From the NCBI RefSeq assembly GCF_008831235.1, contig NZ_WBKF01000001.1, positions 682,001 through 746,000 of the forward strand: a DNA stretch of 64,000 nucleotides. Direction: 5' to 3'. This document shows positions 45,333 through 58,204 of the stretch, in pieces. A program made the position numbers and the translations under genes. Each line of letters begins with the position of its first letter. The stretch's first letter is position 1. This DNA is from Pseudoclavibacter sp. CFCC 11306. Its GTDB lineage: Bacteria > Actinomycetota > Actinomycetes > Actinomycetales > Microbacteriaceae. The notes beneath the pieces were generated by a model. It searched no databases. It worked only from the letters and a program-made list of their open reading frames with translations, and was not told the origin of the DNA.

Positions 45333-46121
45333 ATGTCGTTCACGCTCGCGCAGGATCTCTCGTTCGCTCTCACTCTGGCTGATGCCGCCGATCAGGTGAC
45401 CACCTCCCGTTTTCGCGTCACCGATCTCGACGTGCAGACCAAGGCCGACGACTCAGAGGTCACCGATGCCGATCTGGCGACCGAGCGCCGGCTGCGCGAG
45501 CTGGTCGCCGAGAAACGCCCCGATGACACCGTCTACGGCGAGGAGTACGGCGGCGAGCGCCAACCCGGCCGGCAATGGATCATCGACCCGATCGACGGCA
45601 CTGGCAACTACTTTCGCGGTGTGCCGGTGTGGGCGACGCTGATCGCCCTGGTCGTCGACGGCGAGCCGGTCGTGGGCGTGGTGAGCGCTCCGCTGCTGGC
45701 GCGGCGTTGGTGGGCGGCGCAGGGTTCTGGAGCGTTCGGCGTCTTCGCAGACGGCGAGACCGAGCGGCTGCAGGTGTCTGCGGTCGATCGGCTGAGCGAC
45801 GGCTTCGTGAGCATCGGCAGCCTCGATCAGTGGGATCTGGTCGACCAGCGCGCCGAGGCGATCGCTCTGCTCGACGCGTCGCACCGGCATCGGATGTTCG
45901 GCGACTTTCTGCCGTACATGCTGGTCGCAGACGGTTCGGTGGATGTCGTGGCCGAGCCCGATCTGAAGCCGTACGACATGGCGGCGCTGGTTCCGATCAT
46001 CACCGAGGCCGGGGGGCGGTTCAGCTCGACCGCAGGCGTTCCTAGCATTTGGGAGGGAGCTGCGCTCGCCACCAACGGTCGTGTGCATGACGAGGCTCTG
46101 CGTGTGCTGAACCCGCGCTGA
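45333..46121 (+). CDS. hisN: Histidinol-phosphatase HisN (inositol monophosphatase fold)
   Basis: A 262-residue Mg2+-dependent phosphatase. Metal-site motifs: DLDVQTKADDSEVTDAD, GEEYG (catalytic Glu), WIIDPIDGTGNYFRGVP, and the late PYDMAALVPIITEAGG. It matches the HisN subgroup used in actinobacterial histidine synthesis (histidinol phosphate to histidinol); inositol monophosphatase or CysQ-like activity is a less likely alternative. Stands alone after rsgA. Confidence 0.85.
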   Translation: MSFTLAQDLSFALTLADAADQVTTSRFRVTDLDVQTKADDSEVTDADLATERRLRELVAEKRPDDTVYGEEYGGERQPGRQWIIDPIDGTGNYFRGVPVWATLIALVVDGEPVVGVVSAPLLARRWWAAQGSGAFGVFADGETERLQVSAVDRLSDGFVSIGSLDQWDLVDQRAEAIALLDASHRHRMFGDFLPYMLVADGSVDVVAEPDLKPYDMAALVPIITEAGGRFSSTAGVPSIWEGAALATNGRVHDEALRVLNPR

Positions 46122-46266
46122 TCTGAGCTGCTCCCTACCCCTCTGCCTGGCTGCCTGGCGCAGACGCGCCGATGCCTTCTCTGCACAGATGCCAGGCACC
46201 TCGATGCCTGCCCACATCTGTCAGGATCGGGTCGCCGGTGTGTGCATCTGCGGCGACGCTGAGGAC

Positions 46267-47430
46267 ATGAACGTCACACTCAAACCGCAGGGTTCCGCAC
46301 AGTTTCTCGCCACGCTTCCGGCGCTCACCGGCTTCATCGCCCATGAGAGTCTCGTCGCCGTGTTCTTCTCTGGCAAACGCAGCATCGGCTCGTTTCGCCT
46401 CGATCTGCCCGACGACGGCGATCTGGTCAGAGCTCGGGAGTTCGCCGATCTGGTGGTCGACACCCTGTGCCGGGTGCCCGGCTGCACCGGGGCGGTTCCC
46501 GTGATCTACTGCGACCGCGCCGTCGGCGACAGCGCCAAGCTGCCCTATTCGCTGCTGTGGTCGCTGCTCGAAGAGTGTCTGTCTGATTCCGAGCTCGACG
46601 TGCTTGACGCCTGCTGTGTCGCTAGCGACGGTTGGGGCAGCTATCTCGATGCCGATCTGCCGGTCGGTGGCAGAGACCTCGCTGAGATCGAGCAGAACCC
46701 GATGCGCCTCGACGCCATGATGGCTGTCGACCGCGAGATCGTCGATCTCGAAGCGATGTCCGAACTGCCTCCCTGTGACGCAGCACTCGCTGCAGAGACG
46801 TCGAAGGCACTCGCGGAACGCCTCGACGGGCTGCCCGAGAGCCTCCGGCTGCACGAGACGATTCAGACCCTCGACCTCGATCTCGAAGCTCTCATTCGGC
46901 ACGCCTCGCTCGGCGTCCCGCCACCAGGTTCTGATCGCACCGAACAGGTCGACCGGCTGCTCGATTTCTGCACCGTCGCCCGCCTCGACATCGTGCGTGA
47001 GATCTTCTTGGTGGGTCTGGCGTTCGGCCCCGAGGCGCTGGGGCTGGCCGCTCAGGAGTCACAGCACACGCGTGTTCGTCACACGAACCTGGCCTCCGTC
47101 GCGTATCGGCTGAAGAACACCCTGACCGAACTCGTGCTGCGCGGTGTCCCTGCGGCCCCACCCGACCGCGAGCGAATGCGGTCTGCTGTGCATGTGCTGC
47201 AGCGGTGCTGCGCAGCGGCCGATCCCGAAGTGCGTGCAGATCTCGCTGCGATGATGGCATGGCTCTGGTGGGCGATCGGCATCGGCAGTGTGGCCGAGCG
47301 GCTGCTCGTGCAGGTGCTCGATCATGACCCTGACCATGGCTTGGCCGGTGTCTTCGCCGACCTCTGCTGCGGATTCGGCGCGCCGACCTGGCTCGTTGAG
47401 CAGAACTCGACTGCAGACTCGTCCGTGTAA
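46267..47430 (+). CDS. DUF4192 domain protein
   Basis: A 387-residue cytosolic protein of unknown function. The N-terminal DUF4192 region is clear: SAQFLATLPALTGFIAHESLVAVFFSG, then RLDLPDD and VPVIYCDRAV. The C-terminal half is helical (LAAMMAWLWWAIGIGSVAERLLVQVLDHDPDHGLA), as in other members. The family is largely restricted to actinobacteria. I start at MNVTLKPQG. No functional partner is evident next to it. Confidence 0.82.
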   Translation: MNVTLKPQGSAQFLATLPALTGFIAHESLVAVFFSGKRSIGSFRLDLPDDGDLVRAREFADLVVDTLCRVPGCTGAVPVIYCDRAVGDSAKLPYSLLWSLLEECLSDSELDVLDACCVASDGWGSYLDADLPVGGRDLAEIEQNPMRLDAMMAVDREIVDLEAMSELPPCDAALAAETSKALAERLDGLPESLRLHETIQTLDLDLEALIRHASLGVPPPGSDRTEQVDRLLDFCTVARLDIVREIFLVGLAFGPEALGLAAQESQHTRVRHTNLASVAYRLKNTLTELVLRGVPAAPPDRERMRSAVHVLQRCCAAADPEVRADLAAMMAWLWWAIGIGSVAERLLVQVLDHDPDHGLAGVFADLCCGFGAPTWLVEQNSTADSSV

Positions 47431-47881
47431 GGGCGCAGCACTCGCCGGACCTACCGCCTTGTCTGGCCAGGGTTGGTCCTGCTTTGCCCGCCCGGTCCTG
47501 CTTGGTCCTGTCTGGCCAGAACATCTCCATCTGCACCGTCGGCACCGCGCCACCGTCACGCCATCCGGCAGCCCGCAACAGCCACACGGCCTTCCCCACA
47601 GACTCGCGCAGATCTGACAGCCCCATCGAACTCCACCATCGAGACATGGGAAATGTCCCTCTCCTTCATCGAGACATGCCAAGTTCCATGTCTCGATGGT
47701 CGAGAGCATCATTTGCGATGCCTCGATCAGAAAGAAGAGGAGGCTGCCCCTGGGAAGGGTGTGGCACACGAGGCAGAGGCTCAGGCAGGCTGCACTGAGA
47801 CAGGGCTTGGCCAAGCAGGCCATGTCGCGATGACCTATGGGTCAGACAAGGCCGTGGTCTGACAGACCCTGGCCAGACAGG
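47431..47881. repeat. Repeat-rich gap with palindromic family B copy 2
   Basis: No gene is seen. An inverted pair CTTGTCTGGCCAGGG (about 47458) and CCCTGGCCAGACAG (about 47867) brackets the gap. Repeats of GGTCCTGCT lie at 47475-47512. The three-part palindrome of family B occupies 47641-47731, with centre GAGACATG-CCAAGTTC-CATGTCTC at 47671-47694. A GTCAGAC/GTCTGAC hairpin (47841-47863) may terminate the nnrD operon. Confidence 0.7.
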
Positions 47882-48895
47882 TCAGTGCGACACAACGGGA
47901 TTCGGTGTGATCGACCGCACGGCATCGGGCAGTGCTGCCGCAAGCTGCAGAGCTGTGAACGGCCCCTGCGCCAGCTGACCCGCACGGCCGTGCAGCCACG
48001 CACCGGAGGCTGCAACGCTGACGAGAGCGTCCGATGTCGGAGCCTCGGCGCGGGCAGCCAGCAGCGCTCCCACGACACCGGTCAGAACGTCGCCGGTGCC
48101 TGCGGTCGCGTGCCACGGCGTGCCGGTCGTCACCAGCGCAGTCTGAGTGCCGTCGGAGACCACAGTGTGCGCGCCTTTGAGCAGGACGACTGAACCCGTC
48201 CGCTCGGCCAGCGCGGCAGCCGCTTCGACGTGACGCTCCACTGCATCCGCCGAGCGACCCGAGGCGGCATCCTGAGAATGGTCCATGGCAGAGCCGGAAG
48301 GATCCAAAGAGGCACGGCGCCAGCTCACATCGCTGCCAGACTGCTCCGCATCAGCAAGCTCGTCGAGCGCGACGTCGACACCGAGGCGCTTCGCCAGACG
48401 CCGGAACTCCCCCAGATGCGGCGTCAGAATCCACCGGTGCTCATGGTCGAGGGCCGCCTCGTCGATGGCTGCGAGCGCACCCGCATCAACCACGGTCGGC
48501 ACACCACTGATCAGCAGATCGTGCACACGACGAAAGAGCTCCGGGTCGCCAGCCTCGGCGCTCACCTCGGGCAGACCACTGCCGACGGCGAAGGCATCGG
48601 TACGCCCCTCCGTCGTCACCGCCTCAGGCGCGAAGTCGAGCACTCGGTCGCGCACGCTGTCATCGCCCAGCCAGCGGAGCATCCCCAAACCGGTGTGCAG
48701 CGCGCCGGCGGTGCTCAGCACGGCCGCGCCCGGAAACTGCGGCGAACCGGTCATCAGCCCGAGCACGCCACGAGAGTACTTGTGATCGTTCGCATGCGGC
48801 CAGCGATAGGTCACGGCGGTGTCGACGGCCGTCCAGAGACGCGGTCTGGTCAGAGCGCGCGCAGGGTCGGTGGCGGGAATGGTCTTGTCGCTCAT
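47882..48895 (-). CDS. nnrD: ADP-dependent NAD(P)H-hydrate dehydratase
   Basis: A 337-residue ribokinase-like enzyme that repairs hydrated NADH/NADPH with ADP. Signatures: HKYSRGVLGLMTGSPQFPGAAVLSTAGAL, VVDAGALAAID, WILTPHLGEFRRLAKRLG, VVLLKGAHTVVSDG, and TAGTGDVLTGVVGALLA. A low-complexity insertion of about 40 residues (around 190-225) sits before the VLLKGAHT strand. The NnrE epimerase domain, often fused in bacteria, is absent. Coupled by a 4-nt overlap to the M18 aminopeptidase gene; last gene of the operon. Confidence 0.9.
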   Translation of the reverse strand: MSDKTIPATDPARALTRPRLWTAVDTAVTYRWPHANDHKYSRGVLGLMTGSPQFPGAAVLSTAGALHTGLGMLRWLGDDSVRDRVLDFAPEAVTTEGRTDAFAVGSGLPEVSAEAGDPELFRRVHDLLISGVPTVVDAGALAAIDEAALDHEHRWILTPHLGEFRRLAKRLGVDVALDELADAEQSGSDVSWRRASLDPSGSAMDHSQDAASGRSADAVERHVEAAAALAERTGSVVLLKGAHTVVSDGTQTALVTTGTPWHATAGTGDVLTGVVGALLAARAEAPTSDALVSVAASGAWLHGRAGQLAQGPFTALQLAAALPDAVRSITPNPVVSH

Positions 48896-50235
48896 GCGTT
48901 TCGCTCCTCAGCCGCCAGCATGAAGGTCGCGATCAGCTGCGACAGCGCCCGGAGGTCGCCGAGATGCACCTGCTCGCGTACAGAGTGCATCGAGAGCAGC
49001 CCTACACCGACGTCGACCGTGCGCAGGCCCAGACGTGTCGCCGTGATAGGCCCGATCGTGCTGCCGCATGGCACGTCGTTGTTCGAGACGAAGGTCTGCA
49101 CCGCGACTCCGGCGGCCTCGGCCAGGCCGTGCCACAGCGCCTCGCCGGCGCCGTCAGTGGCATACCGCTGCTGAGCGTTGACTTTGAGCAGCGGCCCCTG
49201 GCTGGGCCTCGGCAGGTGCTCTGGATCGTGCTTGCCCACGTGGTTCGGGTGCACGAGGTGCCCGGCATCGCTCGACAGCACCCAGGAGTCAGCCCAGGCC
49301 TGCAACCGCTGGCCAGTGGTGGCTCCGCGGCCTTCGGCGATGCGCAGCAGCACTTCTTCGAGAAACGGCCCCGCGGCGCCAGAGCGCGTGGCCGATCCGA
49401 TCTCTTCATGATCGAACGCGGCGAAGACGCTGATGTGCTCACTGGTCGCAACCAGACGCTCGCCCCTGCTGCCTCCGGCCACAGCGGCAAGCGCCGCCAG
49501 AGCCGCGTAGACCGACGTCAGGTTGTCGAGCCGACCGGCGGCGAGGAACTCTTCATGCGTGCCGAGCAGCGCTGCAGGCTGCGTGTCGGTGAGGAACAGA
49601 TCGGCGCCCGTGACGTCGGCTGGTTCCAAGCCCGCACGAGCCGCGACGTACCCGATCAGATTAGTGTCGCTGCCATCGCTGCCGTCGACGGCATCAACGG
49701 CCCCGATCACCGGCGCGGTCTCTCGCTGTCGCCCGATCGTATGATCGCTGTTCGCGCCTCGGTCGAGGTGAATCGCCAGATTCGGGATGCGCGCAATGGC
49801 CCCGGTGCGCACCAGATGGGCCCTCCCCGATCGATCGAAGACCCTGCCTGCGACCGCCAGATCACGGTCGAACCAGGTGCTGAGCAGCGGCCCACCGTAG
49901 ATCTCGACGCCGGCCTGCTGCCACCCCTGCGTCACGAAGTCTGGCGTCGGCTTCAGCCGGAACCCCGGCGAGTCGGTATGCGCGCCGATCACACGCAGCG
50001 GCGTCGTCGCGGTAGCTCCTTCGGGCACGACCCACGCGATCACCGCACCATCGCGCACCACCACGTAGCGTCCGGCTTCGCTCGGCCACTGGTCGCGCTC
50101 GTCGAGTCGGATGAATCCTGCAGCCGTCAGCCGTGCGGCGACGGTCTCAGCCGCATGATACGAGGTCGGGCTGTGCGCCAGAAAGGTGCGAAACCCGTCA
50201 GCGAACGCGGTTCGTGCGGAGTCTTGATCGCTCAT
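48892..50235 (-). CDS. M18 family aminopeptidase
   Basis: A 447-residue dinuclear-zinc aminopeptidase (aspartyl aminopeptidase type). Zinc ligands and catalytic segments are visible: RVIGAHTDSPGFRLKP, RLDNLTSVYAALAAL, FDHEEIGS (catalytic Glu and metal Glu), SSDAGHLVHPN and the C-terminal LLSMHSVREQVHLGD. It should trim N-terminal Asp/Glu or other residues from peptides in the cytosol. Located 2 bp after ligA, 4-nt overlap with nnrD. Confidence 0.9.
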   Translation of the reverse strand: MSDQDSARTAFADGFRTFLAHSPTSYHAAETVAARLTAAGFIRLDERDQWPSEAGRYVVVRDGAVIAWVVPEGATATTPLRVIGAHTDSPGFRLKPTPDFVTQGWQQAGVEIYGGPLLSTWFDRDLAVAGRVFDRSGRAHLVRTGAIARIPNLAIHLDRGANSDHTIGRQRETAPVIGAVDAVDGSDGSDTNLIGYVAARAGLEPADVTGADLFLTDTQPAALLGTHEEFLAAGRLDNLTSVYAALAALAAVAGGSRGERLVATSEHISVFAAFDHEEIGSATRSGAAGPFLEEVLLRIAEGRGATTGQRLQAWADSWVLSSDAGHLVHPNHVGKHDPEHLPRPSQGPLLKVNAQQRYATDGAGEALWHGLAEAAGVAVQTFVSNNDVPCGSTIGPITATRLGLRTVDVGVGLLSMHSVREQVHLGDLRALSQLIATFMLAAEERNA

Positions 50236-50237
50236 TG

Positions 50238-53752
<3,515 letters not shown>

Positions 53753-53909
53753 GTTCGCTCCTTCGTTGTCTGGGATTCGCCTGCCGGCACGGGTCTCGTG
53801 CGATCGACATCGTTCCGTGTCGTCAGCAGGCCTCTGACGTCGTTCCAGTGTAGCCGCGAGCGCCGACATCGCATCCGCCTGGAGACGCGCACTCTCGGCC
53901 TTCGCGAGA

Positions 53910-55109
53910 TCAGTAGATTGTGGGCGCGTTCGCACTCATGCCGGCCTGACGCGCTCGTCGATAGACCTCGGGCAGCACCTCGAGCACGGCGTCCACATCA
54001 CCTTCGCCGGTGTCTTCGCCCAAGGTGAACCGCAGGGCCGAGCGGGAGTCCTGCTCGTCGAACCCCATAGCCTCGAGCACGTGGCTCGGCTGCGGAATGC
54101 CCGCGGTGCACGCCGATCCCGTCGACGCGCGCACTCCGGCCGCATCGAGCAGAAACAGCAGCGAGTCTCCTTCGCAGCCGGGAAACACCGCATGCACGTT
54201 GCCGGGCAGCCGCTGATCGCCACGGGCGCCGGTCACGATCGCCTCGGGCACTGCACGTCGGATGCCGAGGATCAGTCGGTCGCGCAGCTCGGCGAGCCGG
54301 CTGGCGTGGGCGGAGAGCCTGCCGACGACGTGCTCGGCGGCGACTCCGAAGGCGGCGATCGACGGGGTGTCCAGTGTTCCGCTGCGCAGACGGCGTTCCT
54401 GACCGCCCCCGTGCAGCAGCGGCACCGGCGTCACATCGCGGCGCAGTACGAGCGCTCCAGTGCCCAGGGGCCCGCCGATCTTGTGCGCCGAGACGCTCAT
54501 GGCCGCGATGCCGAGTTCGTGGAAGTCGAGAGGCACCTGCCCGTAGGCGGCCACCGCATCGACGTGCACCGAAATGTCGTGTGCACGGGCGATCTCAGCG
54601 ATCTCACCCAGCGGCTGCAGCGTGCCGACCTCGTTGTTCGCGGCGATGACGCTGATCAGGGCGACGCGTGCACCCTCAGCATCGACCAGCTCTCGCAGAA
54701 CGGTCAGGTCGATACGTGCCTCTCGGTCGACCGGGATGCGTCTGACCTGCGCGCCCTGCGTCTGCTCAAGCCAGCGTGCAGAGGCCTCAGTCGCATGGTG
54801 TTCGGCCTCGGCGATGACCACGAGCGGACGGCGCCCGTCTGCCTCACGCCACCAGTAGATGCCTTTCACCGCCTGGTTGATCGACTCGGTGCCGCCGGCT
54901 GTGAAGACGATCTCGGCAGGGTCGGCGCCGAGCGACGCCGCGACCCGAGCACGCCCCTGTTCGACGAGAGCGCGCGAATGCTGGCCGGCGGTGTGCACAG
55001 CAGAGGCGTTGCCCACCACCTGCGCCGCATGCACGTAGGCGTCGAGTGCCGCGGGCAGCATCGGGGCGGTGGCTGCGTTGTCGAGGTACGAGGCGTGCGA
55101 GTCGGTCAC
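53910..55109 (-). CDS. Cysteine desulfurase (NifS/IscS family)
   Basis: A 399-residue PLP enzyme that releases sulfur from cysteine as a protein persulfide. Motifs: [10 protein letters not shown] start, [34 protein letters not shown], the PLP lysine in [14 protein letters not shown] (about 210), [14 protein letters not shown], and the catalytic cysteine loop [16 protein letters not shown]. The GTG start lies two nt after the upstream gene's stop. With mnmA next to it the obvious role is tRNA thiolation. Confidence 0.92.
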   Translation of the reverse strand: MTDSHASYLDNAATAPMLPAALDAYVHAAQVVGNASAVHTAGQHSRALVEQGRARVAASLGADPAEIVFTAGGTESINQAVKGIYWWREADGRRPLVVIAEAEHHATEASARWLEQTQGAQVRRIPVDREARIDLTVLRELVDAEGARVALISVIAANNEVGTLQPLGEIAEIARAHDISVHVDAVAAYGQVPLDFHELGIAAMSVSAHKIGGPLGTGALVLRRDVTPVPLLHGGGQERRLRSGTLDTPSIAAFGVAAEHVVGRLSAHASRLAELRDRLILGIRRAVPEAIVTGARGDQRLPGNVHAVFPGCEGDSLLFLLDAAGVRASTGSACTAGIPQPSHVLEAMGFDEQDSRSALRFTLGEDTGEGDVDAVLEVLPEVYRRARQAGMSANAPTIY

Positions 55110-55111
55110 GT

Positions 55112-56062
55112 TCAGAACAGCAGGCTGGCGAGCCTGGTGCGTGCGGCGTTGACCCGAGGATCGGTGTTGCCGGTCAGCTCGAACAGCCCGATCAGCCGCT
55201 GCTGCAGCGGCGTGCGATCGTCGGGGTTCGCCCAGAGGGCTGGCTGCAGCAGCACGTCGAAGGCCTTCTCGGGATCTCCGGCCAGCCAGGCTCGGTCTGC
55301 CTGCTCAAGTGCGCTGCTGAGCTCGGCATCGTCGACGCTCTGCGCTTCAGGGGTGCCCTGATCGACCTGTTCGAGACGTGTGCGAAGGTGAGACAGCAGC
55401 AGGCCATGGCGAGCGAACTCGTCTTTCGGCGACTCGTCGAGAATGCGCTGGAACGCATGCGAGGCATCGGCAAGGCGGCCCTCGTCGAGTGCCTGCTGGG
55501 CGGCGACCTGCTGCGGGGTCAGCTTCGGCTCCTCAGGCTCTGCGTCGTCGTCGCTCGGAACTTCGACGACCTCGGTCACACCCTGCTGCTCGGCGACCTG
55601 CAGCACCTGCGAGATGACGGGCTCGATCTGGGCGCGATCGGCAAGACCTTCGAAGAGCGGCACCGGCTGGCCGGCGATCAGAGCGAGCGTGGTCGGCAGA
55701 GTGCGTACGCGCAGAGCCTGAGCGATCTGCGGATGCTGCTGTGCGTCGACGATGCCGAGCAGCAGCCGCCCCTTCTGGGCGACGACCAGCTCGGTGAGCG
55801 TATCGACCAGCGGATGGTCCTGCGGTGTTCCGGAGACAAGTGCGAGCAGCAGCGGTGTGCGCGTCGAACGCTGAACGCTCTCGCCGAAGGTCTGCTCGTC
55901 GAGCCTGGTCACCAGCACAGCACGTGCCGATCCGGCTGTGCTGCTCGAAGCGGCACCATTCGTCGCGTTCGGGGCCGATGCCGCCCCCAGATCGATGGCT
56001 CCGTGTGCGTCGGGAACTCCCGTCACACCCGTTGAAGCGTTCGGCACATCATGTGCGCTCAT
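55112..56062 (-). CDS. Thioredoxin-fold/TPR co-chaperone-like protein (CnoX/YbbN type)
   Basis: A 316-residue cytosolic protein with an Ala/Ser/Thr-rich N-terminus and a thioredoxin-like domain (about 60-160, TPLLLALVSGTPQDHP). The CxxC is lost: there are no cysteines at the active-site position. A TPR-like helical domain follows (QQALDEGRLADASHAFQRILDESPKDEFARHGLLL, RAWLAGDPEKAFDVLL). It resembles actinobacterial proteins of the YbbN/CnoX group that hold clients for GroEL/DnaK. One nt separates it from the upstream gene; the cysteine desulfurase gene follows. Confidence 0.82.
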   Translation of the reverse strand: MSAHDVPNASTGVTGVPDAHGAIDLGAASAPNATNGAASSSTAGSARAVLVTRLDEQTFGESVQRSTRTPLLLALVSGTPQDHPLVDTLTELVVAQKGRLLLGIVDAQQHPQIAQALRVRTLPTTLALIAGQPVPLFEGLADRAQIEPVISQVLQVAEQQGVTEVVEVPSDDDAEPEEPKLTPQQVAAQQALDEGRLADASHAFQRILDESPKDEFARHGLLLSHLRTRLEQVDQGTPEAQSVDDAELSSALEQADRAWLAGDPEKAFDVLLQPALWANPDDRTPLQQRLIGLFELTGNTDPRVNAARTRLASLLF

Positions 56063-56063
56063 G

Positions 56064-57983
56064 TCACAGCTCCTTGATTGATTCCTGCTGCCACGTGTAG
56101 CCGACCAGTGTCGCCTTCTGCGTGGCGTCTTTCGGCACTCTGAAGACCAGCATCGTGCTGTACACGCGCTGGAGGCCTTTGCTCGTCTCGTTCGAGCCGA
56201 TCACGGCGCTGTCTGCTGCCGTGAGGTCTTTGATCACGCCGTTCTCTTTGGCGGGCTTGACCTCCCACGTCTCATTGACGCTGACGAACACGAGACCGTC
56301 GCCGTCGGCGGTGGTCAGCGCCACGGGGGCTGAAGCACCCGGCGGGTAGGTCACGTTCAGCTGACCGTCCTGGCCGAGGTTCTCGCGCTGCTGCGTGACT
56401 TTCTCACGACGACGCTGCAGATACTGATCGTTGGCGATGTCGAACTGTGCTGCGAACTGGCTGGAGTCGCCATTGGCCAGCAGATCTGCATAGTGCTCGC
56501 CGACGACTCCGGGGGCGATCGCGAGGTCGCTGCTGTCGTTCGGAATCACCTGCGAACCGACCAACTCGCTCGGCAGGTCAGGAATCGGCGGGATCGGATT
56601 GTTGATCACCGTCTTCAGCTTGTAGTTGTCGCGGGCCGTCTCCTGCTGCAGCAACAGCAGCCGCTTGGGCTGCCCCTCTGCCTGATCGTCCTGAACACCG
56701 ACCAGCACCGTGCGAGGGAAGTCTTTGCCAGACTGCGGCAGGAACACGTTCATGGGAGACGAGACGATCGGGTCGATCGCCGGTTCGTCGGCGAACTTCG
56801 ACTTGATCGCGTAATAGCCCTGTCGTGCGGCGAGAGCCTCACCCGTGAACCTGCCGTTCAGCATGTTCGGGTCGAGGGCGGCATCGGCCTGGCTGGCGGT
56901 CGTCGCAACCTGGTCGAGGATGGTCTGGAAGTGCGCCTTGAGCACGGGAGTCGCGGACTGGTCGCTGTCTGCTGGTGCTTCGGAGCTCGCGGAGCTCGGC
57001 GATGCCTGATCCGGCTGGGTGCAGCCGGTCAGCGCCAGCACCCCTGCGACGCCGAAGACGAAGAGCCCACGCAGCGGCCTCTTGCCCAGGCTGGAACGCC
57101 CCAAACTGGATCGGCTGTTGGCGCCTTTCTCTGCCGTGGCGGTCTCTTTCGACGTGGCGTCTTTCGCAGCTCCGGAGGCGGCTCCCGGTTTGGACGCCTC
57201 AGCGTCAGGTCGGCTCCCGTCTGCGGGTTTCGTGGCGGAAGGCTCGTCGCTCGACGGCTTGTTCGGCGCCACGGGCGCCTTGCCCGCTTCGGTCTCATAG
57301 TCGTCGCCCGGCACGACGCCGCTCTTCAATGACTTCGTGTCTTCCGAGGCGAGACGTTTGCCGCGGTGCGTACGGCGACGTGGGCCCCGGCGGTTCGCGA
57401 TGCGATCGATTAGCAGCAGCACGAACCCGCCGAGCAGCAGCACATAGCCGATGATCTGCAGTGGCCGCACCCATGGCGTCGGGTTCACGTTCGGCCAGCT
57501 GATGCTGATCTCGGTCGGTGCCGGATGCTCGCCGTCTGAGGCGATCAGCAGTGAGGACGTCTGCACCGAGTCGACCTCGAGGCGAAGCTGGCCGTCTGCA
57601 CTCTGCTCGGTCGTCCAGAGATCGGAGCCTGCCGGGTTCGGCACAGTCTGCTCTGTTCCCCCAGTGGTCACGCCGAGGTCGCGATCCGCTGCGGTGATGC
57701 GGTTGACCGATGCGTCGGCGACCCACGCATCCACGTCGGAGGAGGGCCCGGCTGCTGCGAAGACTCGCTGCGGGCCGGTGACGACCACAGTGGCCTTGCC
57801 GTCGTGCTGTGCGAGGGCGGAGCCGTCGATGACGGCGACCGGTGCAGACGCGGTGCCTTGTGTGGCGGTGTCCACTGATTCGACGATCTCAGCCGGCGGG
57901 CGCCAGATGGTCTGCTGGCCGAAGCCGACGATCAGTGCCAGGGCCGCGATGGCGAAAAGCACGACGGCGGTATAAAAGCGCAA
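56064..57983 (-). CDS. Three-TM protein with DUF8094-like extracytoplasmic domain
   Basis: A 639-residue envelope protein of unknown function. TM1 (5-23), an extracytoplasmic domain (about 25-175), TM2 (176-193) followed by a basic RRGPRRRTHRGKR stretch, and a charged disordered cytoplasmic loop (195-300). A third hydrophobic segment ending in a lipobox-like LALTGC (C321) leads to a Ser-rich linker and an exported C-terminal domain of about 290 residues that resembles DUF8094. The third segment looks exactly like a lipoprotein signal peptide embedded mid-protein. TTG start with GGAAGGG upstream. First gene of the seven-gene operon. Confidence 0.7.
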   Translation of the reverse strand: MRFYTAVVLFAIAALALIVGFGQQTIWRPPAEIVESVDTATQGTASAPVAVIDGSALAQHDGKATVVVTGPQRVFAAAGPSSDVDAWVADASVNRITAADRDLGVTTGGTEQTVPNPAGSDLWTTEQSADGQLRLEVDSVQTSSLLIASDGEHPAPTEISISWPNVNPTPWVRPLQIIGYVLLLGGFVLLLIDRIANRRGPRRRTHRGKRLASEDTKSLKSGVVPGDDYETEAGKAPVAPNKPSSDEPSATKPADGSRPDAEASKPGAASGAAKDATSKETATAEKGANSRSSLGRSSLGKRPLRGLFVFGVAGVLALTGCTQPDQASPSSASSEAPADSDQSATPVLKAHFQTILDQVATTASQADAALDPNMLNGRFTGEALAARQGYYAIKSKFADEPAIDPIVSSPMNVFLPQSGKDFPRTVLVGVQDDQAEGQPKRLLLLQQETARDNYKLKTVINNPIPPIPDLPSELVGSQVIPNDSSDLAIAPGVVGEHYADLLANGDSSQFAAQFDIANDQYLQRRREKVTQQRENLGQDGQLNVTYPPGASAPVALTTADGDGLVFVSVNETWEVKPAKENGVIKDLTAADSAVIGSNETSKGLQRVYSTMLVFRVPKDATQKATLVGYTWQQESIKEL

Positions 57984-58204
57984 AGTTCAGACCCTTCCAG
58001 TTCTTCCCATAAGACCCTAGATCATAGCGTTCCTCTTTGAAAATCATCTATGCCTGCGCTGAGAGCGAAGTTCCCTCGTCGCAGGTCGGGTTTCGCCAGC
58101 GATCACGCACGGTCGAGAACCGCGGGTACCCTTGGCAGAGAGCTGTGCGACCTTCAGCACAGACGTGCGTCGGCACACGAACACGAGGAACAGAGGAACG
58201 GCTG

